Of a DNA stretch of 64,000 nt, positions 54,446 to 64,000 are shown in pieces (within the stretch, counting starts at the first letter, position 1; every line of letters begins with the position of its first letter). The position numbers and the translations under genes are program-made. The stretch is from positions 6,781,209-6,845,208 of the forward strand of contig NC_087065.1 of the NCBI RefSeq assembly GCF_963678635.1, in the 5' to 3' direction. The notes beneath the pieces were generated by a model. The model made no database searches. It was not told where the DNA came from and was given only the letters and a program-made list of their open reading frames with translations. Origin of the DNA: Symsagittifera roscoffensis (taxonomy: Eukaryota > Xenacoelomorpha > Acoela > Convolutidae).

Positions 54446-55699
54446 TGTATTCATTGAATCTTTGCTGCTTCCGGCTTCATCGTTGGGCCTCACTGCCTGT
54501 TTTGCGCGTGCAAGGCTGTTTTTTATTATACTCTTCTTTTGTTCTCTTGGAGGGAAGGATTCATTTGCCTTAGCTGCTTGCAGTCGTATTTTTGCCTGCT
54601 TTTCTTTCCGTGTAGATCTTGGGCTAAAGGTGACCGGAGCGATTTCGTGTCCATCTACTGTTCGCAGACCATACTTTTGAGGCTGCATCTCCCGAGGTGG
54701 TATCGGGTGGTATTGTACGTCGTTGCTGAATCGCGCTTGTCCATAAATCCTGTCACGTGCTATGGCTGCTGCTTTGCGTTTTGTTCGCGGTGGTTCTTGT
54801 ACGTGTTGTTCTTCGGCATTGTCGTCGCGTCCTTGTGCAATTTCACCTGGTTCTTCCGCTCCCGCTCCGTCCATGTGATCTTTTCCGAGGGGTACGTCCT
54901 GTTGTTCAGGCCGTGGCGGATTAACTGGATCCCGTTCTTTGTCAGGTGGGGTTGGCGGTCGTGGAGGTAGCATTGTTGCTGGTGGCTCACGTGGTGGTGG
55001 TGCTGGTGGTGGTGCTGGGGGTATCGGTGCCATCGCTACTGCAGGGGCTGGTGGTGGCAGCGCTGGTGCTAGGGCTCCTCCTAATGGTATTGATAATCGG
55101 ATGGTCGTCGGGGCTGCTTGTGGGATTTCGCAGTTGGGGTGTGGTTGGACATCCTCAAGCAGTCTAGGTAGGTAGTCGTCAAATAGTCCCGGCTCACTGC
55201 GGTACTTGCTGAGTGACGGGTCCACCACGAATTGAGTTGTGTCTATTGGGTCAACGTCTTCTGGTTGGTGCTGTGGTTGAATCGATCGGAGACGTATTCT
55301 GTGGACACACTGCGTGTGGTTGGTTCCGACTTTCCTTACTATATAATTGCTGTTTGTTAGCACCTTTTCTACTCTGTATAGGGGGAGCCATACTTGGAGT
55401 GATTTATTCCTGTTATCAGACTGATTTGTCAGAAGAGGGTTGAGGAGTAGGCAAAACGAGTGAAGGACTAGCGGCTGGGCTAATGCTTTCTGGTCGTAGT
55501 ATCCTCGGTATCTGTGGTATGATGACACGATGTTGTCTTTTGTCTCCCTGAATTTTTCGAGCATCGCGTCTTGTAGCGCGGTTACAAAGTCGGCGTCAGC
55601 TGTAGCAATTTCCAATGCTTTGGTCGAAAATCTGAAAGATGGTGCTAGGGCAACATCCGATTGACGAGTAATATGAGGTGTTATGTATGAAGGTCCCAA
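54446..55699 (-). CDS. Element 2 integrase C-terminus and proline-rich Pol extension
   Basis: Continues integrase in the +1 frame: ALEIATADADFVTALQDAML, HSFCLLLNPLL, SLQVWLPLYRVEKVLTNSNY, VGTNHTQCVHRIRL (a GPY-like end module). Then an Ala/Pro-rich block (about 55170-54900) with runs such as PPAPPPREPPATMLPPRPPT, an acidic segment, and a basic segment with RTKRKAAAIARDR and RSTRKEKQAKIRLQ. No stop separates these from the macrodomain that follows, so the macrodomain is the C-terminal part of Pol rather than an independent gene. Confidence 0.8.
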
Positions 55700-56930
55700 G
55701 GGGTACGTAACGTTGCCAATCTGTCCATTGAGCGTCAGTATTGAGTTTGAGAATTCTTTTCAAGGCCCCATGGGATCTTTTTACTAGTCCTATGGTTTGT
55801 GGGTGTTTCAGCGTTGCATGATCGATTTGGATGTCTAGGAGGCCTGTGAGTTCGTGAATTAACTTGGACGTGAATACACTTCCCAGGTCCGAGAGTATAT
55901 TTTTTTGTACGTAGCTGTGTGTGAAGAACATCTTTGTCAGTTCTCTTGCGAGAGTGTCTGCACTTGCGTTTGTCATCGGTGCTGCGAACAAGTATTTGGA
56001 AAAAACATCAATTCCAGTTGAGACGAACTTGTAGACTGGTGACTTCAGTGGTCCGACAATATCGATTTGCATCATGTCACCTGGGTATGATTGTAGTGAT
56101 GAAAGTGGTTGAAGTGGCGTTGTTTGATGTTTACTTGACGCATTCTTAAGCTGCGGACATGTTAAACAGTTTTTGACTGTATTGACCAAATACTCCGAGA
56201 ATCCTGGAAAGTAGAATCTCTTTCTGAATTCTTCTGTGGTTCGTGTCATGCCAATATGTCCTCCTGTCATCGAATTATGGACTCTATATATGGTTTCGTT
56301 CCACAGGTGTTTTGGTACACAGAACTGTTTATGTTTGATTTTGCCAGTATCATCATAGAAATTGCGTAGAAGAACTTCATCTTCAATGACTAGCCTATTA
56401 AATTGCTTGGCGTACTTCTTTAGTCGGCTGTTAGCATACGTCAAATCCGGTATTTTGTTTTCTTTCATCCACTTTTTAACTTCTTCGATGTCGGAGTCCT
56501 GATCTTGTTCCTTTTTCCTGTCAATGGGCTCGTTTTTGGAATCTAATTCTATGTGAGTTTCTGCCGGATCTGGGTATTCTATCCCGTTTATCATGGGCCT
56601 CTTAAGTTGTACAAGTGATTTAGGCTCGAGTGTGCCCTTATTATCGCGGGAGATTTGTGTATCGAGGTACGCTTGGTAAAGTCCTAATCTTTGCAGGTCT
56701 GCAGTCAGAGCTTCGTCGACTTGTTCTCTTTCGGGAAATGCCTCCGCGATCAGGTTTAGCGATGCGTCAGGAATTCGTGCTGTCGAGTCAATATAAATTT
56801 CCCTGACTGGTATTTTGTCAGTCAGTTTGAGGGAAAGGGATGCGGAGGGGTCCGTTTGCATCCTGGACAAGAAATCGACAGCGTAGTTGGCCGTTCCTGG
56901 AATGTGTGCGATGATGATGTTGAAAGACAT
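55596..56930 (-). pseudogene. Element 2 RNase H end and integrase, catalytic Glu replaced
   Basis: Begins with the RNase H end (IIIAHIPGTANYAVDFLSRM), then the integrase zinc domain (H-x-x-x-TGGHIGMTRTTEEF, NCLTC), core Asp in MQIDIVGPL and Asp in ILSDLGSVF. The expected glutamate of the Gly-Leu-Val-Glu motif is Lys (codon AAA at 55779-55781), so the DDE triad is broken. The frame shifts +1 near 55680-55700, so the last residues are spurious. Defective for integration as it stands. Confidence 0.85.
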
Positions 56931-58693
56931 ACTCTATCGAGGAAATTCCACACTGATGGGGGTATTGTTTTTGCTTGAAAAAATTGAGTGAGGCTTCGAT
57001 TGTCTGTTAATACTATCACGGGTTTGGCAGATCCCCAAATGTAGTGCGAAAAGTGATCCAGCGCAAAATACAATGCTAAAAATTCTTTGTAATAGATTGA
57101 GAATTTTAGCTGTGCTGTGTTAAACAGCCGAGAGCCGAACGAGACGGGTGCGTACGTCTTCACTTCTTCGTTTTTCTCGTTTTTTACGTAGTCTTCGACC
57201 ATCAGAACAAATCCGGTGCCGTGGTAGCTGGCATCGAAAAGTATGACATACTGCAGCCCTGGCTTGGGTAGTCTGAGTGTCAACGTGGTCGCTTGTATCA
57301 AGTCTGCTTTTAGAGTTTCAAGGTTTTTATAGTGATCTTCCATTATTTCGAAATCGATTTGCTTTTTCAGCAGCTTATAGAAAGGTATTAGTTTTTCGCC
57401 AAGACTCGGCATGTAGTTTCTAAAAAACTGTACAAACCCAATGAGTCGCTTTACTTGTTTCACGGTTCTTGGCATTTTTATTTTGCTTAGAAATGCGGAA
57501 ATTTTTGCTTCCTCTGGCGTAACTCCTTGTGGTGTTACTACATTTCCTAGGAATTTCATTCTTTGTGTTCCTATTTCGCATTTCTTAGGTGAAAGTTTTA
57601 AGCCTGATTTTCGGATGCATTCGAATATTTTCTTTAAAGTGGGTATTAGTTCCTCATAATTATTCACCGCACTTCCTATATCATCCATGAATTGTGTGCA
57701 CAAGTCGGCTGCTAGGCATGGATCGAGGTAGTGGCGGATGAATGAGCTGAATCCCGTGACAGATTTACTTAGGCCTTGGGCTAGGCATTTGTAGGCGTAC
57801 GTCCGCGACCCGAAGTTAAATGCCAAAAGTTGGACCGAAAGGTCATCTGCCATTTGCACACAATGGTATGCTTGTGAGCAGTCCAATTTAGTAAACAAAC
57901 TCTTTCCGGCAAAATGGTTTGATGCATCGGTAATGTTTGATATTGGAAAATTGCTATTTATATAGTCCGTTTTGATTGAATGGTTGATACGCCGGAGGTC
58001 AATCAACATCCGCAATTTTCCAGATGGCTTTCTATGTGCAAACAACGGACTACTGTATTTAGAATGTGACAGTGTTGTTATAAGTCCAAAGTAGTGCATC
58101 AGAGCTAATTCAACCGTCAGTTCATTCCTTAGTTGGATGGGCGTAGGTGGTCCTTGAGTGTACAGTGGGCGTTGATGTTCGGGTGTCAGCTTGATCTTTA
58201 GGTCGGAATTATAACCCACGTCAAATCTGTGTTTGGCAAATATATCCGCATATTCGATCAGCAAATGTTCTACTTCTGACCTTTGGTCATTTGTCAACAC
58301 TGAATTCTCCCACTGAAAAATACTCAAAAAGGTCATCCGGTCATGAATGTTATTATTTGGTTCAATTTTCTCAAGACCTTGAAAGTAGAGGATTTGGTCG
58401 TAAATTTCCCTTTGGATACTGGGAAGTGATTCCGGGTTAGGGCACGTTTCGGGCGTCGGGAACCAAAATTTCTCGTATTCAGGTGGTGGTTTTTGTTCTG
58501 ATCCTAAAGAAGGGCTTGTTTTTTGCGAGATTATTTCGTTCATTCCGAGTTCGACATTATCCGGCTGGTTCATTTTCGCTAATGCCAAAGTTTGCGGCTC
58601 GATCTGTATTAAATTTTCGTATTCGGTTAGCGTGAGTATCGAAAATTTTCCGATTTCGGTTTTAAAAGGCAACGTTAAGTTATGTTTTGTCAT
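56822..58693 (-). pseudogene. Element 2 reverse transcriptase and RNase H (frame broken at both ends)
   Basis: Same polyprotein as protease but +1 from it; the frame is open upstream of the ATG at 58693 to the A7 run. RT motifs: LRMLIDLRRINHSIKTDY, FTKLDCSQAYHCVQM, LAQGLSKSVTGFSSF, catalytic FMDD at about 57680-57690, KKCEIGTQRMKFLGNVV. RNase H: ILFDASYHGTGFVL, YKEFLALYFALDHF, VLTDNRSL. Just after WNFLDRV (about 56935) the true frame moves by -1, so the last 35 residues are spurious. Confidence 0.85.
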
Positions 58694-58733
58694 GTTAAAT
58701 GCAGTGACATAGACGATATTTTGTTTGTTAACT

Positions 58734-59540
58734 TCATTTATTGATGAGGTTACTGCTAATTCGCATTTTTCTTCGAGTTCCTGTGATGGGACTACGATTC
58801 CTGTCGTTTTTTTCCATGTCAGTCGGGATATCTTGTAATTGGCACTCGATTATGACTGTTTGATGAGGTGCAATTATTTGTTTCGTGGTGAGAACAAGAG
58901 GAAATTTTTTCTCTCGGTTGGTGCGTCTAGGTGCATTGGCGGGTTTAATTTCGTTGATTTGGAGTGTCAAATCTGGAAAAAGAAGTAGATTGTATTTTGA
59001 GCAGACATGTATATGGTGTTTTTTAAAGAAAGGGTTTCCCAGGATCGTTGAATTCGCTGAATTCAGCACTGGGAACGTTTCCGTAAAGTTCATATCTGCC
59101 ATATGAAATTCAATGGTTACTTCAGTTTCAATTGACACCAGTTGGCCTCCTGCCATTCGCACTTGCTTGAGGTTTGATTTTGCCGTTTTATAGGGTGCGA
59201 ATAGTGTTTTTTCGTTTTTAATTTCATCGAATGTTTGTTTCGAAATTACGTTTGCACATGCTCCTGTGTCAATCAGTACTCTTCTTTGAAGGCTTGGCGC
59301 TAATCTGATTTTCATATAAGTTAGCACTGTTCCTTCGGTTGGGATGACTGCGTACAGATCAATAATTTCATCGTCTTGTACCTCTTGAATATTTGATTTG
59401 CGTGATTTTCGCGATTTACGTGATTTTTGTGATTTAGATGAATTGACTGACTGACTTTGTGGCTGAATTAGTTTTTTGGTTCCATTTGGAACGGGAAATT
59501 CTGTTGCTGCTGTCCCTGTGGCTCGGGTTTGTGCCAACAT
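58734..59540 (-). CDS. Element 2 aspartic protease (entered by -1 shift)
   Basis: The frame overlaps gag by 73 nt and is reached at the slippery site; the ATG at 59540 is not needed. A Ser/Lys/Arg-rich linker, then retropepsin: RRVLIDTGACANVISKQTFD, VRMAGGQLV, NSTILGNPFF (flap and second hydrophobic-Gly motif). Cleaves the polyprotein. After ...DIPTDME the protein should continue into RT; an A7 run at about 58810 is followed by the RT frame at +1, so an indel ends the frame early and the last 20 or so residues are out of frame. Confidence 0.85.
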   Translation of the reverse strand: MLAQTRATGTAATEFPVPNGTKKLIQPQSQSVNSSKSQKSRKSRKSRKSNIQEVQDDEIIDLYAVIPTEGTVLTYMKIRLAPSLQRRVLIDTGACANVISKQTFDEIKNEKTLFAPYKTAKSNLKQVRMAGGQLVSIETEVTIEFHMADMNFTETFPVLNSANSTILGNPFFKKHHIHVCSKYNLLLFPDLTLQINEIKPANAPRRTNREKKFPLVLTTKQIIAPHQTVIIECQLQDIPTDMEKNDRNRSPITGTRRKMRISSNLINK

Positions 59541-60946
59541 TGGCTGATAGTATGGCCAAACTTCCCGCAGTGGTCACAGAACTTTGATCCAGTGCGTACT
59601 GCTGATGTACTAGGATTTTGGGTGTGCATCTGCTGCATCATTGGTTGTGAGGCTTGTTGGGCAAACGGGTTGTTCTGTTGTGGCTGCGTGGCTGTCGCTT
59701 GTTGCTGTTGGTGTTGTTGAGGGTACATCTGGTTCGGAGAGAATTGGACATTCTGTTGTGTATGAGGATAGTTCTGGCTTTGTTGGAACTGTGGGTTCGG
59801 TTGAATTCCAGATATCTGTGGGTGAAACTGGAACATTTGTGGGAGGTACTGCATATTTTGGAAACCAGGGAAACCTTGGTTTCCGTATCCCCCATCATTT
59901 CTCTGCTGTCCGTTCTTTTTTTCTTTACCAAATCTACCCCTTCTTTGATTGTATCTCTGTTGTCCATTCCGTTGATATCCATTCCATTGATTAGGGCCAG
60001 ATGTATTGTCCTGGTTTGGGCCTTGTCCAGTCCCTTGGCTTTGTGCATTAATTCCGTGATTTTGTTGTTGTTGGGTTTGATTATTATTCCCACCAGTGTT
60101 TTGGCTATTCAGTTGAGAGCTCTGCTGGGTTTTTCCGTTGTCACCTTGTGGTCGTGACTGGATCATTTTTCTCTGATCCGATAGCTCACTACGGACTTCG
60201 TTGAGTTGTTTCTCGATTTGTTCCCGGGCTGTTGTTAGTTTTGACAACGCACTGATTAGGTTGTGAGAAACTGTATCTCCAATTTCATTGAAACTATCTT
60301 CTGGGTAATCCTCATTACGACAAACGTCTCTAATTGTCATTTGTTTGCGTGCCAGGTTGCAAAATTTTTGTACTGTTGTCGCAGCTGGTTGTTCCATCAA
60401 CTTCGAACGGAGCCAGTTGGGCATGCCTTTTATAAAAAGACGTTTAATCTGGTTGTTCCTATGATCATTTTCTGCGTCAAGTCGTTCTTGGCGTTGCGCC
60501 GTCTCTCCATGGAAACGCGCTGCATCTGCATCGGCTGCCGCGCCTTCTAGTGCCGCATCGAGTGGGGCAACGACAGGTAGATCCGGTGTCGGGTAGGCTC
60601 GTTGTGCCTTTTTTGTGAGGTTTACCAGGAAATTCTCTGGTGAGTCTCGCTTGATATCAAACTTTGATTGTTCAAGTGTTAGAACGTGGACCTCTTGCAA
60701 TTGAGGGTTGCAAAAATGGTCGCGTAGTGCCGCTAGACTAAGAGGTACGTCGATTCTTGTTAGTGCTGACAGTGTCTGGTAGAATCGCAGAGCGCTATCT
60801 CGCAGGTGCAATTGTAGAAAATTCGCTTGCTGAGCATTTGCGATTCCCGCAACTCCAACGTATCCTTGGAAGAGCTGTTCGAATTGGGCGAAATCTTCGT
60901 TATCGCTTCCACCAAATGGTTCGACTGAGATTTGAGCGTGCGCCAT
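59468..60946 (-). CDS. Element 2 Gag
   Basis: 492 aa. A helical capsid region (about residues 1-230) with FGGSDNEDFAQFEQLFQGYV, LRDSALRFYQTL and FLVNLTKKAQRAYP; a coiled-coil-like stretch at about 235-275 (ISALSKLTTAREQIEKQLNE); a Gln/Asn-rich middle; a CCHC zinc knuckle CDHCGKFGHTISQC near residue 465. Forms the particle and binds RNA. The ATG at 60946 is preceded by the leader. Ends ...EPKN with the slippery A AAA AAC immediately before TAA. Frame intact. Confidence 0.9.
   Translation of the reverse strand: MAHAQISVEPFGGSDNEDFAQFEQLFQGYVGVAGIANAQQANFLQLHLRDSALRFYQTLSALTRIDVPLSLAALRDHFCNPQLQEVHVLTLEQSKFDIKRDSPENFLVNLTKKAQRAYPTPDLPVVAPLDAALEGAAADADAARFHGETAQRQERLDAENDHRNNQIKRLFIKGMPNWLRSKLMEQPAATTVQKFCNLARKQMTIRDVCRNEDYPEDSFNEIGDTVSHNLISALSKLTTAREQIEKQLNEVRSELSDQRKMIQSRPQGDNGKTQQSSQLNSQNTGGNNNQTQQQQNHGINAQSQGTGQGPNQDNTSGPNQWNGYQRNGQQRYNQRRGRFGKEKKNGQQRNDGGYGNQGFPGFQNMQYLPQMFQFHPQISGIQPNPQFQQSQNYPHTQQNVQFSPNQMYPQQHQQQQATATQPQQNNPFAQQASQPMMQQMHTQNPSTSAVRTGSKFCDHCGKFGHTISQCWHKPEPQGQQQQNFPFQMEPKN
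59471..59477 (-). promoter_or_regulatory. -1 ribosomal frameshift site A_AAA_AAC
   Basis: In the gag frame the codons are CCA AAA AAC TAA, so the heptamer sits exactly in phase, directly before the stop (59468-59470). A -1 slip enters the protease frame with no gap. This heptamer is a well-known retroviral slippery site. I did not identify a downstream pseudoknot. Confidence 0.8.
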
Positions 60947-61618
60947 CTTATCACAGTTATATGATTGTCAAGTCTGATTAACAATGATATCAGATGAATC
61001 AGTCGCTATTTTATAGTGGAAATAATTAATGCCTAGTGGGTACTTGATTTTTAAGGACGTAATTATCGTCTCTGAGAAAATATATAGATAACTCGTACCA
61101 TGAGTAGTTACGAAAAGGAGTTAATTAACTCTTGTTGCTATATTTTGAACTCTCTACTTTTTAAATTAACTTTTCTTGCGGCTTTAATATTATTCCACCA
61201 TTTTTTTTTTGAAATTTGGTTAGACTTTAAACACTGGATAGGTTTTCAGGCGGTTCTCATGGATGATTTCATATGAATGGTTTCAAATGAGCACTCATCA
61301 ATTTTAATTGAAGCACCGAGAGTTTTAAGTTTAAGTTTTAACTAACTGTTTTTGTACTTGTATCACTTTCCTGGAGAAGTATAGTAGTTGTCATCAACAC
61401 AAAACAGTTGAAGTTTCCTTTTGCCCCTTGCTGTCGTCTCTCACTGGCTGTAGTCAGTTTCTGTTTTTGCCCCGCTTTTCTGCTGTTTGAGCCAGTTACT
61501 GCCGTGATCTTGTTTTAGCTTGTGGCGTATTGAAGTCGTCTTGTTTTGGATGTCGTCTTGTTTTCGCTCTCACTTTGTAATCAGCTTCAGCTTGTCTTGA
61601 AAGGTTGGTAACATCATC
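60947..61618 (-). other. Element 2 untranslated leader
   Basis: About 670 bases between primer site and gag ATG, no ORF of note. Near 61500-61575 the plus strand has GTCGTCTTGTTTT twice, 16 to 20 bases apart. Confidence 0.5.
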
Positions 61619-61634
61619 CCACTCATAGTCACCA
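61619..61634 (-). other. Element 2 primer-binding site (candidate)
   Basis: TGGTGACTATGAGT directly abuts the 5' LTR on the minus strand, with no spacer. TGG complements a tRNA CCA end. The tRNA is not identified. Confidence 0.65.
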
Positions 61635-62022
61635 TGTTATATAGCGTGTCTTGCTATGATAATTAATGATTGGAAATGAGGAATTGTGCTTGAGAGTAAT
61701 AAAGGGATGCGCGGTCTAGGCTCAATATCTTCGACTCAGGGATGTGCTTCGTGATGTCTACCCCTTTCTCTTGAGTCTAAGCTGTTTGATTTAAAAGAGT
61801 GAGGATTAATCTTTTAATTACTATCTTTTCGCTGCTTTATTGTTATGGCTCCCTCTCTCAATTAATGATTCAATTACCTTCTAATTGATTGTTTGCATTA
61901 AGTAAGTTTGAGTTTAACACTTTGTCATTGACATATAATGGCATTGATATTTAAGTCTAATTCGCACCAATTATAGTAATTAATAATGAGTAACTAACAT
62001 AGGCGTGAAGCACTATGTGACA
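61635..62022 (-). repeat. Element 2 5' LTR
   Basis: 388 bp. On the minus strand it starts TGTCACATAG and ends CTATATAACA. Contains CATTATATGTC (TATA-like) and CAATAAAGC (possible polyadenylation signal). Confidence 0.95.
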
Positions 62023-62027
62023 GTAGC

Positions 62028-63856
62028 TGAAGCATTTCAAAGCTGATTCAGATATTTCGCATAATGTTTTATAGATCTTTTATAATGAAAATTTTGATAC
62101 GCAATGGAATTATATAATAATTGTGTATTTGTGAACATTTATTTTGAGCAACTTTTCGTCCAAAATACTAATTTTACAAAACATATAACATCTAAATTCC
62201 AGATTATCAGTGACGCCTAATTTGCTTTCCGTAAAGTTCATGTCACCCAAAAATACTTCACTTCGTTCATTGACACTCAATCACAATATTGAATTATCCC
62301 ATTTTAGACCCTGCATGAGTGAAACTAGAATTTACACAGCTAAATGGAACGTGGCAAGAAATCAGATAACCGCTTGTTAGATTTCTTCGAGATAAAAAAA
62401 GCAATTTTCGTCATCGAAAAAATTCATTCCGATGAAAATTATGACAGACGCAAAGCAGAGCTTCGCACCACTTGCGATTCAAAAACAGAAAGCTGCGTAC
62501 CAGCTCATCCACCAAAGAATTCCGAAATCTGTTTTTCCAATTGAACCATAAATATTGAAATTGGATGGGTATTTTTTGAGAAGTCAAAAATTTCCGAAAA
62601 ACGGTCCAAGTTTCAAAATTTTGACTTTTCCCTAGACAATTAAACATCTTCCTGGAAAAAAGGTAAGGTCTCTAATGCATTGATGATTGTCAAAACCCTT
62701 TATTTCGATTTAACTTTTGATATCAGATTATACAGGCTAGTTTTCGATGAAAGTAACAAAGTTTCCAAAAATGATCAAAAACTCAAATAATTTTTAAAAT
62801 AAAAATTGGAGCGTAGCCGCTTACTCCGGGAAAATTCTCACAACCTGCTGTTTTAATTGAGCCTTTCATAAGTTATGAAAGGGTAATTTTTCAGAAACAT
62901 AGAAAAAATTTTTAAAAAAATCAATTTCAAACCAAATTGTCAAAAATGGCCTTTTTTGAGGCCAGAACTTTACTCTTTTAAAATTAGGACAAACTGGTTT
63001 ATGCAGAAGAGATGTTCACTAACTGTTCTTGCCATTGAAACCTTAATATCAGATTTGGCTGGGTAAGAAATTTAGTCTAACATTCACCGCATTCAAAATT
63101 TCAAAAGTCTTTCGAGGTGAAGTAAGGCTAAAGAAGACTATAGTATGCAGACATACAATAAATAGCCGGTCTTTCATTGGTGCCAGTTTTTGAAAAAAAA
63201 TACAATGAAGGGAAAAATTAAAACATCAACGAAAAATGAAAAAATTTGCCAAAACGTCTCAAAAAAAATAAAAATTATAGAAACCAATTTCAAACATATT
63301 GCGCTACAAAATAGTGAATGGACAAAAAAAAGCAGCCAAAAAAGTTATGAGAAATTATGTTGGAAAATTTTACTTGAAAAAAAACATGGGTTAACGAATT
63401 GTTATAGCGTTCTCTGAAATTGTACAAAACGATTTTTTCAAAAGTCCGTGATATGCTAACCATGTCGACATGGGCATTCAAATGATATTCGATATTCCTA
63501 ATTTTGAGTTCTTCCATGCAAAAATTCTACATTTAAGACGGTTCGGGACTTGATACTCTGACCATTCGAGCGGCAAGCAGGAGCTCTACTATATACTGCG
63601 TGAGTAGATGAGAACAGTTAATGTTTCATAATACAACAAAATCAATTTATTGCAGATTTTGTCAGAAGAGTTCCAGATTACAGAACATAGCTCAAGCCAC
63701 TGCCAGAACGTTGAAACTCCTCTAGTTGCGGCACTGTTTACTTAATCTAATAGCCGTTTAATTGAAAATGTCATTTCAAATTAAATTTAAAAATTATAAA
63801 ATTAAACAAATTTAAGGAACTGCAGCGGAGGCAATTTTTGGATCTGAATCACTTAC
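62028..63856. repeat. Villin first intron, 5' part, with satellite cluster
   Basis: 62530-63110 holds about three diverged units of the satellite seen at 35200-36545 (AATTGAACC box, ATATCAGATT box, TTTTCGATGAAA box, GGCCAGAACTTT). AGCTTCGCACCACTTGCGAT near 62459 also precedes the other cluster at 34880. At 63541-63600 the minus strand shows a weak tRNA-like word TATCAAGTCCCGAACC. No gene seen. Confidence 0.5.
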
Positions 63857-63919
63857 CTCAATTCTCCATATAGTCATGCCCACCTTCGTCGCAACCCCTT
63901 TGAAAGCCGGATCTAACAT
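63857..63919 (-). CDS. Villin-like exon 1 (start codon, 21 codons)
   Basis: Reads MLDPAFKGVATKVGMTIWRI plus E, then a GTAAGT donor; phase 0. The hydrophobic-Trp-Arg-Ile-Glu end is the classic opening strand of gelsolin repeat 1. The ATG at 63919 is taken as the start because an in-frame TGA lies about 50 bases upstream and the family begins shortly before this motif. A possible acceptor (ACACAG) lies just upstream of the ATG, so a non-coding exon or trans-spliced leader further 5' is possible. Confidence 0.8.
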
Positions 63920-64000
63920 TCTTGCTAGTTTAAAATTAGCTGTGTTTTGATTAAGAGTTGAAATGAATCAATTTTTGACCAAAATAGATAGGACTAACAG

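Larger units (their letters stand above)
52066..62022 (-). mobile_element. Element 2: 9.96-kb Ty3/gypsy LTR element with macrodomain
   Basis: Bounded by two 388-bp LTRs (TGTTAT to TGTGACA on the plus strand) and a 5-bp GTAGC target duplication at 52061-52065 and 62023-62027. Reads on the minus strand: 5' LTR, leader, gag, shift to protease, RT-RNase H, integrase, proline-rich extension with a macrodomain, env-like protein, 3' LTR. The LTRs differ at about five positions, so the insertion is fairly recent. Multiple frame breaks make this copy defective. Composition is balanced, unlike A-rich Element 1, so the two are not closely related. Villin and Element 2 share orientation. Confidence 0.95.
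1477..63919 (-). other. Villin/gelsolin-family gene, span of the ten visible coding exons
   Basis: Ten separate minus-strand coding segments, each bounded by AG acceptors and GT donors with matching phases, read in order as a six-repeat gelsolin-fold protein closest by eye to villin/advillin. Known role of the family: calcium- and PIP2-regulated severing, capping and, for villin, bundling of actin filaments in the cytoplasm. G1 is encoded by the first four exons, G2 begins in exon 4, G3 in exon 5, G4 in exon 6, G5 in exons 7-9 and G6 in exon 10. Roughly 100 codons between exons 4 and 5 are not found. The rest of G6 and any villin headpiece lie beyond base 1, so villin versus gelsolin is not settled. 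Introns reach 29 kb and are packed with mobile elements. Confidence 0.9.

Noticed and set aside
58805..58816. Second A_AAA_AAC at the protease-RT junction as a programmed -1 site
   Set aside because: It is in phase, but RT lies in the +1 frame and the -1 frame hits a stop within a few codons, so this is an indel in an A-run rather than a functional -1 site.
1..64000. CRISPR arrays, bacterial operons, riboswitches
   Set aside because: The window is spliced animal DNA; repeats found are tandem satellites, LTRs, MITEs and SINE remnants, without regular spacers.

Overview
This is animal nuclear DNA: AT-rich, gene-poor, and full of introns and transposons. The host gene is a villin/gelsolin-family actin-binding protein on the minus strand. 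Ten GT-AG exons at 63919-63857, 49026-48883, 46399-46277, 44060-43836, 40729-40536, 40209-39903, 39283-39078, 38576-38464, 31316-31098 and 1706-1477 join in consistent phase and cover gelsolin repeats G1 to most of G6. About 100 codons (end of G2, start of G3) are missing, and a 200-N assembly gap lies in the intron where they belong. The end of G6 and any headpiece lie beyond base 1. Nothing fixes the phylum. Intron expansion by SINEs, MITEs and env-bearing gypsy elements would suit a large-genome marine invertebrate such as a tunicate, but that is inference.

The 29-kb intron between the last two visible exons holds two things. At 4.4-7.2 kb is a small plus-strand family of C-type-lectin-like exons; one copy is split by a hAT MITE with a perfect 8-bp target duplication. 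At 9671-28580 is a giant, young LTR retrotransposon of 18.9 kb (Element 1): 411/407-bp LTRs that look identical apart from two small differences, and an ACAT target duplication. It carries a three-part gag region, protease, RT-RNase H, integrase with an intact DDE triad and GPY/F module, then a 3' cassette of two tiny membrane proteins, a Ser/Pro-rich ORF, a chuvirus-type envelope glycoprotein and a 602-aa protein of unknown function. Neighbouring cassette ORFs are linked by ATGA or short overlaps. Several in-frame stops interrupt gag-pol, ORF-X and env.

The middle introns (28.6-48.9 kb) contain a 2.2-kb tandem duplication that copied the acceptor and first coding bases of a villin exon, diverged satellite repeats, a 242-bp foldback, a perfect 23-bp-arm palindrome, tRNA-derived SINE remnants and several MITE families.

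The 14.8-kb first intron holds a second gypsy element on the minus strand (Element 2, 52066-62022; 388-bp LTRs, GTAGC target duplication). It has gag, an A_AAA_AAC frameshift site into protease, RT-RNase H, integrase, and a Pol C-terminal extension with a proline-rich linker ending in a TARG1/OARD1-like macrodomain, then an env-like membrane protein. This copy is dead: it has frame breaks, a stop inside the macrodomain, and Lys in place of the integrase catalytic Glu. The macrodomain fused to retrotransposon Pol and the multi-ORF 3' cassette of Element 1 are the two most unusual systems in the window.
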